From: Nitrospira sp.
GTDB taxonomy: Bacteria; Nitrospirota; Nitrospiria; Nitrospirales; Nitrospiraceae
Assembly (NCBI GenBank): GCA_029240595.1
Contig: JARDZZ010000006.1
Span: 1 to 38,548, forward strand
Direction of reading: 5' to 3'
DNA length: 38,548 nt
In this document: positions 9,104-18,683 of the stretch, piece after piece
Numbering within the stretch: position 1 is the stretch's first letter
Layout of the letters: every line of letters begins with the position of its first letter
Position numbers and translations under genes: made by a program
The notes under the pieces: model-generated
What the model saw: only the letters and a program-made list of their open reading frames with translations
The model's database searches: none
Told to the model about the DNA's origin: nothing

Positions 9104-10786
9104 CTAGCTGCGAGTCAGCTTCCGATAACGAATGCGATGTGGCTGGTCGGCTTCCTTGCCGAGGCGTTTTTTCCTGTCGGTCTCATAGTCGCTGTAGTTG
9201 CCTTCGAACCAGACCACCTTGCTGTCGCCTTCGAACGCCAGGATGTGCGTCGCTATCCGGTCGAGAAACCACCGGTCGTGGCTGCTGATCACCGCACAGC
9301 CGGCAAAATTCTCGAGCCCTTCTTCGAGCGCGCGCAAGGTGTTCACGTCGAGGTCGTTTGTCGGCTCGTCCAGGATGATCAGGTTGGCGCCTTCCTTGAG
9401 CATCCGCGCGAGATGCACACGGTTGCGCTCACCACCCGACAGGTCCTTGACCTTCTTCTGCTGATCGGTCCCCGCAAAGTTGAACCGCGCACAGTACCCG
9501 CGCGCGTTGACTTCCACCTTCCCCAGCTTGATGGTGTCTTGCCCTTCCGAAATCACTTCGTAGACCGTTTTGTTGCCGTCAAGGCTGCGGTCCTGGTCGA
9601 CGTACCCCAGCTTGACCGTTTCGCCGATCTTGATTGAGCCGGCATCCGGTTTGTCCTTCCCGATGATCATCTTGAAGAGCGTCGTTTTGCCAGCGCCGTT
9701 AGGGCCAATGACGCCGACGATGCCTCCCTTAGGCAGGTCGAAGCTAATATCTTCGTAGAGAAGTTTGTCGCCAAAGCCTTTGGTCACGCCTTTGGCTTGT
9801 ACGACAACATCGCCCAGCCGCGGGCCCGGCGGGATGTAAATCTCCAAATCATCGGTGCGCAGATCTTCCCTTTGACTGACTAATTCTTCGTAGCGATTCA
9901 GGCGGGCTTTGCCCTTCGATTGCCGCGCCTTCGGCGACATTCTGATCCATTCCAACTCGTGCTCGAGCGTCTTTTTGCGTTTCGATTCCGCCTTTTCCTC
10001 CTGGGCCAGCCGTTCCTGCTTTTGCTCCAACCACGAGGAGTAATTGCCTTGAAAGGGAATGCCGTGGCCGCGGTCGAGCTCTAAAATCCAGCCCGCCACA
10101 TTGTCGAGGAAATAGCGATCGTGCGTCACCGCGATGACGGTTCCCTTGTATTGCTGTAGGTGCTGTTCCAGCCATTGAACGGACTCGGCATCCAGATGGT
10201 TGGTGGGCTCGTCGAGCAGCAGGATATCCGGTTCCTGGATCATCAACCGGCAGAGTGCCACACGCCGCTTTTCTCCTCCGGACAAGGTGCCGACCTTTTG
10301 CTCGGCGGGGGGACAACGAAGCGCATCCATGGCGATCTCGAGATGATGTTCCAGCTCCCAGCCGTTTGCTGCCTCGATCTTTTCCTGCAGCTGAGCCTGT
10401 TTATCCAGCAGCTTCTCCATTTCGTCCGGGGATGAATCGCCGATCTTGTTGCTGACGGCTTCGTATTCTTTCAGGAGCGCAACCAGCTCGTGCTTGCCCT
10501 CCTCAACGACCTCCTTGACCGTCTTAGCGGGATCAAGCTGCGGCTCCTGTTCGAGCAAACCGATGCTGTACCCTTTCGATCGAGAGATTTCGCCGGTGAA
10601 GTTTTGATCGATACCAGCAATGATCCTCAACAAACTGCTCTTCCCCGATCCGTTCAAACCCAGCACGCCGATCTTGGCGCCGTAATAGAAGCCCAGATAG
10701 ATCTCACGCAGCACTTGCTTCTTCGGCGGATACACTTTGCCGACATTGACGAGAGAGAAAATGACTTGCTTGTCGTTCGTGGCCAT
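9104..10786 (-). CDS. ettA: Energy-dependent translational throttle protein EttA (ABC-F)
   Basis: 560 residues from the ATG at 10786 ([23 protein letters not shown]). Two ABC cassettes are visible: Walker [10 protein letters not shown] with signature [14 protein letters not shown] and Walker [13 protein letters not shown], then [23 protein letters not shown] and [12 protein letters not shown]. Between them is the charged linker ([34 protein letters not shown]), characteristic of ABC-F proteins. EttA binds the ribosomal E site and gates entry into elongation according to the ATP/ADP ratio. The open frame continues upstream to 11032, but that extension shows no homology and overlaps the small gene at 10872-11042. 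Confidence 0.95.
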   Translation of the reverse strand: MATNDKQVIFSLVNVGKVYPPKKQVLREIYLGFYYGAKIGVLGLNGSGKSSLLRIIAGIDQNFTGEISRSKGYSIGLLEQEPQLDPAKTVKEVVEEGKHELVALLKEYEAVSNKIGDSSPDEMEKLLDKQAQLQEKIEAANGWELEHHLEIAMDALRCPPAEQKVGTLSGGEKRRVALCRLMIQEPDILLLDEPTNHLDAESVQWLEQHLQQYKGTVIAVTHDRYFLDNVAGWILELDRGHGIPFQGNYSSWLEQKQERLAQEEKAESKRKKTLEHELEWIRMSPKARQSKGKARLNRYEELVSQREDLRTDDLEIYIPPGPRLGDVVVQAKGVTKGFGDKLLYEDISFDLPKGGIVGVIGPNGAGKTTLFKMIIGKDKPDAGSIKIGETVKLGYVDQDRSLDGNKTVYEVISEGQDTIKLGKVEVNARGYCARFNFAGTDQQKKVKDLSGGERNRVHLARMLKEGANLIILDEPTNDLDVNTLRALEEGLENFAGCAVISSHDRWFLDRIATHILAFEGDSKVVWFEGNYSDYETDRKKRLGKEADQPHRIRYRKLTRS

Positions 10787-10871
10787 GAGTTGGTCGCTGC
10801 TCCTTCTTCTGTTCGCGAGTCCTTCGCAAAAGAGGCACCTTACCAGAGGCCGGAGGGCTCCTACAATCCTC

Positions 10872-11042
10872 CTAGATGCCCAGCTCTTCGGAGAGCCGCA
10901 CCTCGGATTCATCGATAATTTCTTCGAGACAGGTAAAGCAGGCAAACGGGAAGCGATCGATCGGCACGGCACAGACCTCCCCGACGGATGTGTTCGGCTC
11001 GAGAGCCGGGCCGCCGCATTCTTTGTGCACAAGCGTCAGCAT
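10872..11042 (-). CDS. 56-residue His/Cys protein, possible zinc-binding
   Basis: A short ORF starting at an ATG (11042-11040) that overlaps the stop of the upstream hydrolase gene by seven bases and ends at TAG 10874-10872. The product begins [16 protein letters not shown] and ends SEELGI. It has a HxxC pair (H6, C9), C24, and a CxxC pair (C35, C38: [10 protein letters not shown]), an arrangement that could hold one zinc ion like a small zinc ribbon. Start/stop overlap, the paired cysteines and the acidic tail argue that it is a real gene despite its length. The function is not recognised. It lies 85 bp ahead of ettA on the same strand. Confidence 0.65.
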   Translation of the reverse strand: MLTLVHKECGGPALEPNTSVGEVCAVPIDRFPFACFTCLEEIIDESEVRLSEELGI

Positions 11043-11824
11043 AGGGGTGAGATCGTTCCGTCAAGCAGGAGCCGACGCAGCTGTTCCATATGGTCAGGGC
11101 TGCTGAGTCGATGATCGCCAGCGACCAACAGGAGTTCGACCGGAAACGACGGATCGTGACGGCGCAGATCCTCCACGAACGCTCGGCTGCCTTCAGGGTG
11201 AATCACCGTATCTCCAAGCCCGTGGACAATGGTTGTCCGCACGTGCCTGAGCCGGTCGAAGTTCGATTGCCAGTAGGCTTCGCTCTCCACCACCCATTTC
11301 CAGGATAGCGGCCAATCACGATGCGCCGGATCATCGTCCCACGGCATCCAGCCGGCACTCTGCCACTCGTGGCGCCGTTCGGGAGAGATGGTTTGCGCTC
11401 GCACTCCCATCATGTTGAAGGCCGGCGCAATGAGGATCAATCTGTCCACCTCTTCGCACTCTTGGGCTATCAACCATGCGATCCAGCCGCCGAGTGAATT
11501 GCCGACGAGGGTGAACCCGCCACCGATGCTGCGGGCAGCCGCGTCGTTCCGGAGCATCGAGAGAACGGCTCGCGCATCCGCGAGCCAATCGGACAGCGTG
11601 TAATCAGTAAAGTCCCCCTCGGAATCCCCGAATCCCCGGACGTCGTAACAGCAAAAGCTCCATCCCTGCTCTTCGCACCATTGCCTTAAGGCCCGGCTCT
11701 TGTTCCCCCAGCGTGTCGACAACAAGCCGGTGATGAAGACAATGTGGCGGTCCGTTCCGTCCAAGCGATCCCCGCGTATCATCTTATCGTCTGAACCTTT
11801 GAGCTCGAAACGCCTGAGCGTCAT
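11036..11824 (-). CDS. Alpha/beta hydrolase
   Basis: 262 residues. The nucleophile elbow GNSLGG places Ser at residue 110; HGLGDTVIHPE gives a likely acidic residue and AGDHRLSSPDH the catalytic His, in the right order for the fold. VFITGLLSTRWGNKSRAL and YDVRGFGDSEGDF resemble the oxyanion and cap region of the ABHD/thioesterase-like group. It is probably a cytoplasmic esterase or thioesterase with unknown substrate. Its ATG overlaps the stop of the upstream esterase by four bases, so the two hydrolases are likely co-translated. Confidence 0.82.
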   Translation of the reverse strand: MTLRRFELKGSDDKMIRGDRLDGTDRHIVFITGLLSTRWGNKSRALRQWCEEQGWSFCCYDVRGFGDSEGDFTDYTLSDWLADARAVLSMLRNDAAARSIGGGFTLVGNSLGGWIAWLIAQECEEVDRLILIAPAFNMMGVRAQTISPERRHEWQSAGWMPWDDDPAHRDWPLSWKWVVESEAYWQSNFDRLRHVRTTIVHGLGDTVIHPEGSRAFVEDLRRHDPSFPVELLLVAGDHRLSSPDHMEQLRRLLLDGTISPLC

Positions 11825-12540
11825 GAGTTGGCCAGAACTTGGACTAAGAACTCGCCCAACCGCTTAATGACCGACTGGGGGATCTCATGACCCCCGCGGA
11901 AACTCTGCCATTCCACCGACAGGCCTGCTTTGACCAGTTCATCGCGCAGCCTTTCGGCCATCGCGTAGGGAAGAATCGGATCCTGTGTGCCGTGGCTTTG
12001 GAACACGCGGAGTCCAGCCCGTTTTCCAACGGTCGGTCGCCAGTCCTGCTTGGCGAGGAGAGAGCCCGAGAGCTGGATCAGCCCTGCGACAGGAAAAGAC
12101 GTGCGCATGACGATGTCGCAGGTGAGCATGGCTCCCTGCGAGAACCCTCCGATGACGGTCTGCCTGTAATCCACGGGCAGCACCTGAGGCAAGGCCGTCA
12201 GAAAAGTCTCGAAGGCGTGGCGTGCCTGCGGAAGCCCACGCGGGACCTCGCCCGACAAATCGCGCACGCGCCCGGCGGCGCGATCCGCTTCGAGACGTGC
12301 CATATCGATCACCCACCAGGCGCGCGAATCTCCGTACCCCATGCTGAGCGGCAAGGGCCCCTCGGGAAAAATCCAACGGGTTCCGGTCGGCCCGCCCAGG
12401 ACCTCGGCCAGCACGACGAGATCGTCTCCGGGCGCGCCATACCCATGGACGAGGATGACGGCGGGTCCCTTGCCGCTGCCGCTGCCATCCATGCCGCCCG
12501 CCAGGCGAACTTTGAGACCGCCAACCGTGAGCACTCGCAT
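11821..12540 (-). CDS. Phospholipase/carboxylesterase-type alpha/beta hydrolase
   Basis: 239 residues. It contains VILVHGYGAPGDD (oxyanion-hole region), the nucleophile motif GGFSQGAML with Ser134, the acid in SHGTQDPILP and the catalytic His in FRGGHEIPQ. This is the pattern of the carboxylesterase/phospholipase family (YpfH/EstB-like, PF02230). Such enzymes hydrolyse short acyl esters or acyl-protein thioesters; the substrate here is unknown. It begins only six bases after the stop of the large membrane-protein gene and overlaps the next hydrolase. Confidence 0.85.
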   Translation of the reverse strand: MRVLTVGGLKVRLAGGMDGSGSGKGPAVILVHGYGAPGDDLVVLAEVLGGPTGTRWIFPEGPLPLSMGYGDSRAWWVIDMARLEADRAAGRVRDLSGEVPRGLPQARHAFETFLTALPQVLPVDYRQTVIGGFSQGAMLTCDIVMRTSFPVAGLIQLSGSLLAKQDWRPTVGKRAGLRVFQSHGTQDPILPYAMAERLRDELVKAGLSVEWQSFRGGHEIPQSVIKRLGEFLVQVLANS

Positions 12541-12546
12541 GAAGGA

Positions 12547-15500
12547 TTACCGAACGTATAAGTATTGAAGCAGTGCCACGAGACCGTACAAGGAGGACTC
12601 GATGACAGGTTGTTGATAGAGAGGAACGAACGCACCCTGCTCGTTCCCTTCCACTTCGTTGATGATGAATTGGACCTGTTTCGTGCGGATATCGTGATCG
12701 TTGCCGCCCAATGCCTGCACCATCTGCCGGCTCAGTCCGGCCAGCATCGCCGCCTTGGCCTGACTCGCCGCCTGATACAGCAGAAACGCCGCCAGCAGCG
12801 CCAGCACGACATTCACCGCCCAGGAAAACAGGAGTAGCAGCGGATAGTTCCAGATGTCGAAGTAGTCGTTACGGGCTGCCATCATGATCAGGAGAGCAAT
12901 GAAGGGATAGCGGATCAGCCGGTTTACCACTTCGGTCCGCCGCCCGATCAAATCCACTGCGGCCAAGTATTTCAACTTTTCGAATTCCACTTTCTGATCC
13001 GGACGCAAGCCGTATTCCCTGAGATACTTCTCCTGGACCTGCTCGGACCAGCCGCCGGTTGACGCCGTCACCCAACCGATCCACCGGCGGCACAGCATCA
13101 CGGCATCGAAGACCGCCAGGTTGAGGAAGACCACGAGCGCGGCGCTACTCAGCGTCATGAACGAATCGATCGTGCAACTGAGCCGGCCGCGACAGGGATG
13201 GATGTACTCCTCGTCCACCACATAGGCGCCCAATGACCACATGATGCCGAGATAGAGAAGAAAGAGAAAAACCGTTCGAGCCAGCCACTGGGCCGGCCGG
13301 CTCGCTTGGGAGTACCACTGCCAGGCTTGGTCCAAGGTTGTCGGGGTCATCGTCTCAGTCGGATGAGAGACCCGCTTCAGATTCGTCCAGAAGGTCTTGA
13401 GCGAAAATGTTCCGTGCGCGGCGTCCCGCGCGAGTCCGAAATCGCGGCTGATGAGGTCACTGTTCCTCATCAGATCCCTGGAGCCTTTGATGAGCAGTGC
13501 GAGCGAGAGCACGACGACGAAAAGCCGAATCAGTTCACTGGGCCAGATACTGACGCCAGCCGTCCAGGAAAACGGTTCTCCCTCGTCATGCCCGGCAAGC
13601 AGCATGGATACACCGCCGGTGAACACAAACGCCCAGAACGCCGCCAGGAGCACGATGGCCGGCACTCCAATCCATACGGGATTTCGCGACACCCACAGCC
13701 ACAGCCGCTGATTGCTCCACACGATGATGGTGCCGAGCACCACCCCGACGGCGAGGAGCGCGGCAACGGCGCTGTCATCGAACCCAATGCCTTGCTTCAG
13801 TTGTCCATGTTCGTCCGTGTAGTCGAGATCCGCCCGCAACGGATGGATGGTGCGCACGCCTTCCTTTTCAACCATGCTCAAGTCAACGGCGCCCTCTCTC
13901 CCGACTTCAAAGAGTCGTGGATGGGAGGCAGCGTCATAGAGGCGATCGTCCGGAGTCTGCGCGACATGGTAGCTGGTCGTGCAGGGCCCTGTTTGCTGTT
14001 GATGGCCCTGTTGCTCACAGCGCACGTGACCGACGGCTTGCAACACGGCGAAGTACGCTGAAGTTTGGTAACTGCTGCGGAAGGGCGGAACGTCACGCTG
14101 AAGACCGCCCTCCAGCTGCAATCCGAAGGGGGCAGCGATGACCATGTTGCGCGTGGACTTGTATTCGCTGGGATGCAAGTGGCGCGCGTCGAGATCTACG
14201 GTAAAAAAGATCGCATGAGGAAACGCGGGGCGCAGCGCCTTGATGATCAGCAGCGCGTCATAGGGATCTGTGCCCAGAATGCCGATCGCCCGGGCTCCTT
14301 CCCCTTCATCGTGAATGCGCGCCACCAGCGCGCGCACATAGTCGGTTTGCCCCGTGCCTTCCGGCCGGTCCCGCGTCGCGTCTTTTCCTTTTGCGTCGGC
14401 GCCCGCCTTGGCGGCGCGTGCCGCTCTGGCTGCATCGTCACCTGGGATTTCGCCGTCCAATCCACTCAGGTAACTGTATCGGAAGACGTTGAGCAGCAGC
14501 GACTCGTAGTCGGCAGGACGTTGGATCTGCAGATCGATCGCCTGGGCAATCGTCTGGCACCATTGTTTGACCTGAACCGGCACCTGAATAGCCTTGAGAT
14601 CCGTTTCCGGGAACGTCGCAATTTTCGCGCAGGCCGCAGCGCGAAATTCAATCGGAAGGGTGCGCCCATAAAACGAGTCCCATTCACCGATAAGAATCAC
14701 GGCGTCCCAGCCCAGGCGAACCTGCCGTCGTTCCAATTCGGCGATCAACGATTGAAAGCGTATCTCGTCCGACCCGACGTCGTAGAGGACTCGGACCTTG
14801 GCGTCCGATAGCCGGCGATAGAACCGGTGCTCACATTCTTCGTAGCTTGTACAGGACGAGCCTGACTCCGACTTGAGACCATAGGCCAAAAGACCTTTCA
14901 TCGCACTGGCCCAAGGCGAGTACAGCTCGATCCAACCGTCCGCATTCGGCCAGATCCCAACGCCTTGCTGCGCGTTGCCGGTCAATGCACCGGCTTCATC
15001 GAGAAGCGCCCGATAGGCCGATGAGCTGCGCGGACCGACGATCTTGAAAGAGACGGCTTGCTGCAGGGTCGGATCCAGGCGTACGAGAGAAGGTTTCGCA
15101 CCGTTGAGCAGACACTCGTTGCTGCTGTCTTCACGACAGACGAGCCCTTGCGACAACGATGTTAAGGTGGCGAAGAAGCCGGCCGTGACCGCTTCGTCGG
15201 GTAACCATACGATAAGGATGCTGTCGGCGCGTGAGCCTGCGGCCCCGCAGACGCGCGTCTTTCGAAGACGATACCACTCATAGGGCAGCCCCTGAACTGT
15301 GCTGCCCGGTTCCCAATGCACGAAGGACAGATGACCCTCGTCTTCCGGCGCAAAGCAGGCGGCTCCAAGAGCCGTGCCGACGGCATACCGATCGCGAAGG
15401 CGCGATTCCGTACTCTCGACATAGCCGCCCCCCGTAGTCGTGATGAGCAGAACCGTGAGTTGCTCTCCACGATGGACCCGCTGGGCAATCGCATGACGAA

Positions 15501-15771
15501 GTGGGCCCAGGCGTTTGGCCAAAGACGATCCTCTGGATGTGGTCTTGGCGGCTCCTTGCTCACGAATCGCCCGGTCAACGGCAGCCACAGGGTCTTCCCA
15601 CAAGCGCGCCCTGACTAACTGCTCGGCGGTGGACTGCTTCATCTCCAGTCCGCTACCCACGGGTCGTGAGCTGCGCAGGGGCTCTTTGACCAACAACACG
15701 CCGGCAATGGCCAGTACCAGCGTGAGTGCGCCTGCGACCGCTAGTTTTGAATCTCCTCGAGGCTTGGCCAC
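12547..15771 (-). CDS. Large uncharacterised membrane protein with periplasmic sensor-like domain
   Basis: About 1074 residues from a GTG at 15771-15769, which has GAGGAG nine bases upstream; a longer frame begins at a TTG at 15840. One membrane helix lies near the N-terminus (LAVAGALTLVLAIAGVLLV). A large soluble region of about 630 residues follows, and then seven or eight hydrophobic helices from about residue 665 to 1000. The soluble part has alpha/beta segments that look like periplasmic-binding-type or receptor folds: WDAVILIGEWDSFYGRTLP (about 360) and GILGTDPYDALLIIKALRP with FFTVDLDARHLHPSEY (about 500-530). No catalytic motif is recognised. It could be a sensor or a membrane scaffold. 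It is followed by the two hydrolases. Confidence 0.75.
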   Translation of the reverse strand: MAKPRGDSKLAVAGALTLVLAIAGVLLVKEPLRSSRPVGSGLEMKQSTAEQLVRARLWEDPVAAVDRAIREQGAAKTTSRGSSLAKRLGPLRHAIAQRVHRGEQLTVLLITTTGGGYVESTESRLRDRYAVGTALGAACFAPEDEGHLSFVHWEPGSTVQGLPYEWYRLRKTRVCGAAGSRADSILIVWLPDEAVTAGFFATLTSLSQGLVCREDSSNECLLNGAKPSLVRLDPTLQQAVSFKIVGPRSSSAYRALLDEAGALTGNAQQGVGIWPNADGWIELYSPWASAMKGLLAYGLKSESGSSCTSYEECEHRFYRRLSDAKVRVLYDVGSDEIRFQSLIAELERRQVRLGWDAVILIGEWDSFYGRTLPIEFRAAACAKIATFPETDLKAIQVPVQVKQWCQTIAQAIDLQIQRPADYESLLLNVFRYSYLSGLDGEIPGDDAARAARAAKAGADAKGKDATRDRPEGTGQTDYVRALVARIHDEGEGARAIGILGTDPYDALLIIKALRPAFPHAIFFTVDLDARHLHPSEYKSTRNMVIAAPFGLQLEGGLQRDVPPFRSSYQTSAYFAVLQAVGHVRCEQQGHQQQTGPCTTSYHVAQTPDDRLYDAASHPRLFEVGREGAVDLSMVEKEGVRTIHPLRADLDYTDEHGQLKQGIGFDDSAVAALLAVGVVLGTIIVWSNQRLWLWVSRNPVWIGVPAIVLLAAFWAFVFTGGVSMLLAGHDEGEPFSWTAGVSIWPSELIRLFVVVLSLALLIKGSRDLMRNSDLISRDFGLARDAAHGTFSLKTFWTNLKRVSHPTETMTPTTLDQAWQWYSQASRPAQWLARTVFLFLLYLGIMWSLGAYVVDEEYIHPCRGRLSCTIDSFMTLSSAALVVFLNLAVFDAVMLCRRWIGWVTASTGGWSEQVQEKYLREYGLRPDQKVEFEKLKYLAAVDLIGRRTEVVNRLIRYPFIALLIMMAARNDYFDIWNYPLLLLFSWAVNVVLALLAAFLLYQAASQAKAAMLAGLSRQMVQALGGNDHDIRTKQVQFIINEVEGNEQGAFVPLYQQPVIESSLYGLVALLQYLYVR

Positions 15772-15894
15772 GGATGGCTTCTCCTCATTCGCGCAAAAAT
15801 GGGACCACTGTACACCAGACAATGAGGGGGACTGCAACAAGGCACTCGACCGTGGAATGTATGCACAACTGACAGAACGGAGGAAGGGCCGTAT

Positions 15895-17370
15895 TTAGGA
15901 AGAGCAGCTCACGCTGAGGTGTTTGCCCCAATTGGGCGGAGGGGCGGCATATCCCTCCATTCCGGGCTGGTCAGTATAGGGGCGTTGCAGCAAGGCCAGG
16001 AGACGGTCGATCTCAGCGAAGTCCTTTTGCTGAGCCTTTTCAATGGCTGCTTGGACCAGGTAATTGCGGAGCACATATTTCGGATTCACACGGTTCATGG
16101 CTTGTTGCCTGTCGTCATCCCGACTGCGCTCGGCTCGCAACCGCTCGGCATACTGAACGGCCCATGCGTCGAAGCGTTCTCTGTTGAGAAAATGTTCGCG
16201 CAACCTGTCATTGACCATTCCTCGTCCGGAGAGAAACCCGCCCAACTCTCGCCACACGATGGTATAGTCCGCATGGCTGCCTTGGAGCAGACCCAGGAAG
16301 TCACGGATGAGTTCCTCGTCTTGGTCTCGTGCATCCGCCAGCCCAAGCTTGGCCCGCATGAGTGATCGGTACTCCCGCTCGAAGAGCGGCATATAGCCAT
16401 CGAGTCCCTCCTTCAAGGCGTCCTTCTCCGCGAGCGGCAACAAGGCTTGAGCAAGACAGCTCAGGTTCCACAATCCGATAAACGGCTGCTGGTTGAAGGC
16501 ATAGCGGCCGTTGTGATCGGAGTGATTGCAGATGAATCCCGCATCATAGTCATCCATGAAGCCGAAGGGACCATAATCGAGGGTCAGGCCAAGGATAGAC
16601 ATGTTGTCGGTGTTCATCACGCCATGCGCCCAGCCAACCGCTTGCCACCGGGCAATCAATCTGGCCGTGCGCTCCACGACTTGGGCAAACAACGCCGCAT
16701 ATTTGTCCGGAGCCTCTCGGAGGTGAGGGTAATGATGGTCGATGACGTAGTCGGCCAAGACTCTGAGATGTTCGTGTTGGCGCCGGTAATAGAAGATCTC
16801 GAAGGTGCCGAATCGGACATGTGAGGGTGCCATACGCAAGAGCATCGCGCCGCTCTCCACCTGTTCCCGGTACACCTTCTCGTCGCTGCCGATAATGGAG
16901 AGCGCTCTCGTCGTGGGAATGCCGAGCGCATGCATCGCCTCGCTGCATAGGTACTCCCGTATCGTCGAACGCAGCACTGCACGGCCGTCGCCGTCCCGGG
17001 AGAAGGGCGTCATGCCTGCCCCTTTGAGATGCAGATCCCACCGCTCGCCCCGTGCATTGGTGGCTTCACCCAGAAGGATGGCGCGACCGTCGCCAAGCTG
17101 CGGCACGTAGACGCCGAATTGATGACCCGAATACAGCATGGCAAGCGGCTCCATCGCCGGCGTCAACATGCTGCCACCGAAGAGCGCGGTGAACTCCGGC
17201 CTCTCCGCTTCTCGAAGATCGAGATCGATGAGATCGGCCGCGGCAGCGTTGAAACTGACCAGATAAGGTGACGACGAGAACGGGGTGGGATTCAGTTTGG
17301 CGTAAAACGCCTCTGGAAGACGGGCATACGTGTTGTGAAACGTGAGGGTTTCGAGTTGACGATCGCCCAT
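15895..17370 (-). CDS. selO: Protein adenylyltransferase SelO
   Basis: 491 residues, matching the YdiU/SelO family. Family motifs include MLYSGHQFGVYVPQLGDGRAILLGE near residues 79-103, LHLKGAGMTPFSRDGDGRAVLRSTIREYL, and the pseudokinase active site GWAHGVMNTDNMSILGLTLDYGPFGFMD, which holds the metal-binding Asp and Asn. SelO transfers AMP from ATP to Ser/Thr/Tyr on redox-related proteins. The C-terminus is SVSCSS, in which the Cys stands where some eukaryotic SelO proteins have selenocysteine. It sits 96 bp downstream of the carbonic anhydrase on the same strand. Confidence 0.95.
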   Translation of the reverse strand: MGDRQLETLTFHNTYARLPEAFYAKLNPTPFSSSPYLVSFNAAAADLIDLDLREAERPEFTALFGGSMLTPAMEPLAMLYSGHQFGVYVPQLGDGRAILLGEATNARGERWDLHLKGAGMTPFSRDGDGRAVLRSTIREYLCSEAMHALGIPTTRALSIIGSDEKVYREQVESGAMLLRMAPSHVRFGTFEIFYYRRQHEHLRVLADYVIDHHYPHLREAPDKYAALFAQVVERTARLIARWQAVGWAHGVMNTDNMSILGLTLDYGPFGFMDDYDAGFICNHSDHNGRYAFNQQPFIGLWNLSCLAQALLPLAEKDALKEGLDGYMPLFEREYRSLMRAKLGLADARDQDEELIRDFLGLLQGSHADYTIVWRELGGFLSGRGMVNDRLREHFLNRERFDAWAVQYAERLRAERSRDDDRQQAMNRVNPKYVLRNYLVQAAIEKAQQKDFAEIDRLLALLQRPYTDQPGMEGYAAPPPNWGKHLSVSCSS

Positions 17371-17466
17371 CGACCCAGCATGCCAGGGCTGACGGGCAGT
17401 TTACAACTGGAGAGCCTTGGGCATGGTCCGGAAGGCGCGATACGAGAACGCTGCTGTCGGATGGTT

Positions 17467-18114
17467 CTACCGGGCGGCTTTCAAGCGCGGGGGCGCCTCG
17501 TTCACGAGCGGCGTAAATTGCTCGCTCTCGAAGTCGTAGACCCAAAGGTCACCGGTCAGAATGGAGTACACCCAACCGTGGAGATCGACCTTCCCTCTGC
17601 GGAGCTGCAAGGCGACGGAGGGATGCGTTCTGAGATGATCTAACTGGGCGCGGACGTTTTCCTGCGTCGTTTTGATCAAACGGTCATTGCCTTCGAGGTC
17701 GGTATAGTGCTCCCGCATCAAGCGTCGCGTGGTCTCCGCCTGCCCGACCCATTCCCTCACGGCGGGCAACTCCTGGACCTCTTCCGGGTGCAACAACGCT
17801 TTCATGACGGCGCAATCGGTATGACCGCACACGATGATGTGTGGCACTTTGAGTACGGCCATCGCATACTCGATCGTCGCGGTGCTTCCTCCTTGCATCG
17901 ATCCGTAGGGCGGAACCATGTTGCCGGCGTTCCGTAATATGAAGAGTTCCCCCGGCTCGGCCTGAGTCATCAGGGTTGGATCGACACGGGAATCCGAACA
18001 GGTGATAAACAGGGCGCGGGGTTCCTGTTTTTGCGAAAGGCGGATAAAGAGGTCCTTCTTCCTTCCGAAGACCTCGCCGTGGAATTTCAAAAAGCCTTTA
18101 ACGAGTTTTTCCAT
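17467..18114 (-). CDS. Beta-class carbonic anhydrase
   Basis: 215 residues. The zinc ligands are visible: Cys39 with the Asp-Arg dyad in CSDSR (39-43), and His98 with Cys101 in CGHTDC. FILRNAGNMVPPYG is the usual active-site neighbour. The enzyme interconverts CO2 and bicarbonate in the cytoplasm. It follows a DUF2294 gene by 49 bp and is divergent from the DabB/DabA genes. A carbonic anhydrase (ybcF), a DUF2294 gene (ybcI), a DUF2309 gene (ybcC) and ndhF also occur together in the Bacillus subtilis ybc region, which supports a role in inorganic carbon handling. Confidence 0.95.
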   Translation of the reverse strand: MEKLVKGFLKFHGEVFGRKKDLFIRLSQKQEPRALFITCSDSRVDPTLMTQAEPGELFILRNAGNMVPPYGSMQGGSTATIEYAMAVLKVPHIIVCGHTDCAVMKALLHPEEVQELPAVREWVGQAETTRRLMREHYTDLEGNDRLIKTTQENVRAQLDHLRTHPSVALQLRRGKVDLHGWVYSILTGDLWVYDFESEQFTPLVNEAPPRLKAAR

Positions 18115-18163
18115 CGTCTATCTGCTCCGCTCTCCCATCACCGCACGCTCAAGCACGCCGCTG

Positions 18164-18580
18164 TCAACGTCCGCCGTTCTGTAGCTCCCGGTCCATCGTG
18201 AAGACGAAGACCCGTTCACCGAGTTGCACATCGATGTCCGTGAAGACGCCCAACACCTTGGCACCGGTGATCTCGCTCACCTGCTCGCAGAGCTTGTCGC
18301 GTCCTTGCGCAATTAAATTCTGCCGCAGACGCTTCACCATGTCGACACCTTCCGCAGTTTTTGCCAACTGCCGTTCCGCCGGCGTCAGGACCCCCTTGAG
18401 GCGTACGACCACCAAATCACGGACGATACTGGCCCGGACGTCGTCCGGGCCCCGGCCCATGAACTCCTGCTCGAACTTGATGATGGCGTTGCGGATCGCG
18501 GTTTCCACGGTTGAGCCTGCGGAATTATAGAGTTGCACGGAATCATGAACAAGTAGATCCTGAGCCCTTTGTCTCACCAT
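18164..18580 (-). CDS. DUF2294 / MpsC-like protein
   Basis: 138 residues. Sequence features fit the DUF2294 family (PF10057): ETAIRNAIIKFEQEFMGRGPDDVRASIVRDLVVVRLKGVLTPAERQLA, then VDMVKRLRQNLIAQGRDKLCEQVSEITGAKVLGVFTDIDVQLGERVFVFTMD. The family is named after MpsC of the Staphylococcus membrane-potential-generating system and includes B. subtilis YbcI. Its biochemical role is unsettled. It is a soluble protein with no membrane segment. It is the first gene of a minus-strand unit with the carbonic anhydrase and faces the dabB operon across a 288-bp regulatory region. Confidence 0.85.
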   Translation of the reverse strand: MVRQRAQDLLVHDSVQLYNSAGSTVETAIRNAIIKFEQEFMGRGPDDVRASIVRDLVVVRLKGVLTPAERQLAKTAEGVDMVKRLRQNLIAQGRDKLCEQVSEITGAKVLGVFTDIDVQLGERVFVFTMDRELQNGGR

Positions 18581-18647
18581 CCCCGTCTGCTGTGGGCCTT
18601 TAGTGCTATCCGGCGGTGGTATTGAGCCCTGAGTCCGACCTGCTCTG

Positions 18648-18677
18648 TTGACGGCGTTCGCCCCGTCATATTATTTA
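18648..18677 (+). promoter_or_regulatory. Promoter candidate for the dabB-dabA operon
   Basis: TTGACG (18648-18653) is followed by an AT-rich -10 region: TATTTA at 18672-18677 (18-bp spacer) or TATTAT at 18669-18674 (15-bp spacer). Transcription would begin near 18684, giving a leader of about 185 nt before dabB1. Confidence 0.5.
18649..18668. promoter_or_regulatory. Palindromic operator candidate over the -35 region
   Basis: TGACGG and CCGTCA form perfect 6-bp arms eight bases apart. The element covers the -35 hexamer and most of the spacer, where a bound regulator would affect transcription. The cognate regulator is not evident. Confidence 0.4.
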
Positions 18678-18683
18678 TGGTGA

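Noticed and set aside
10787-11032. N-terminal extension of ettA
   Set aside because: No homology to EttA; overlaps the better supported 56-residue gene on another frame.
13306-14061. 251-residue plus-strand frame over the large membrane protein
   Set aside because: Antisense shadow with high Arg/His content and no domain.
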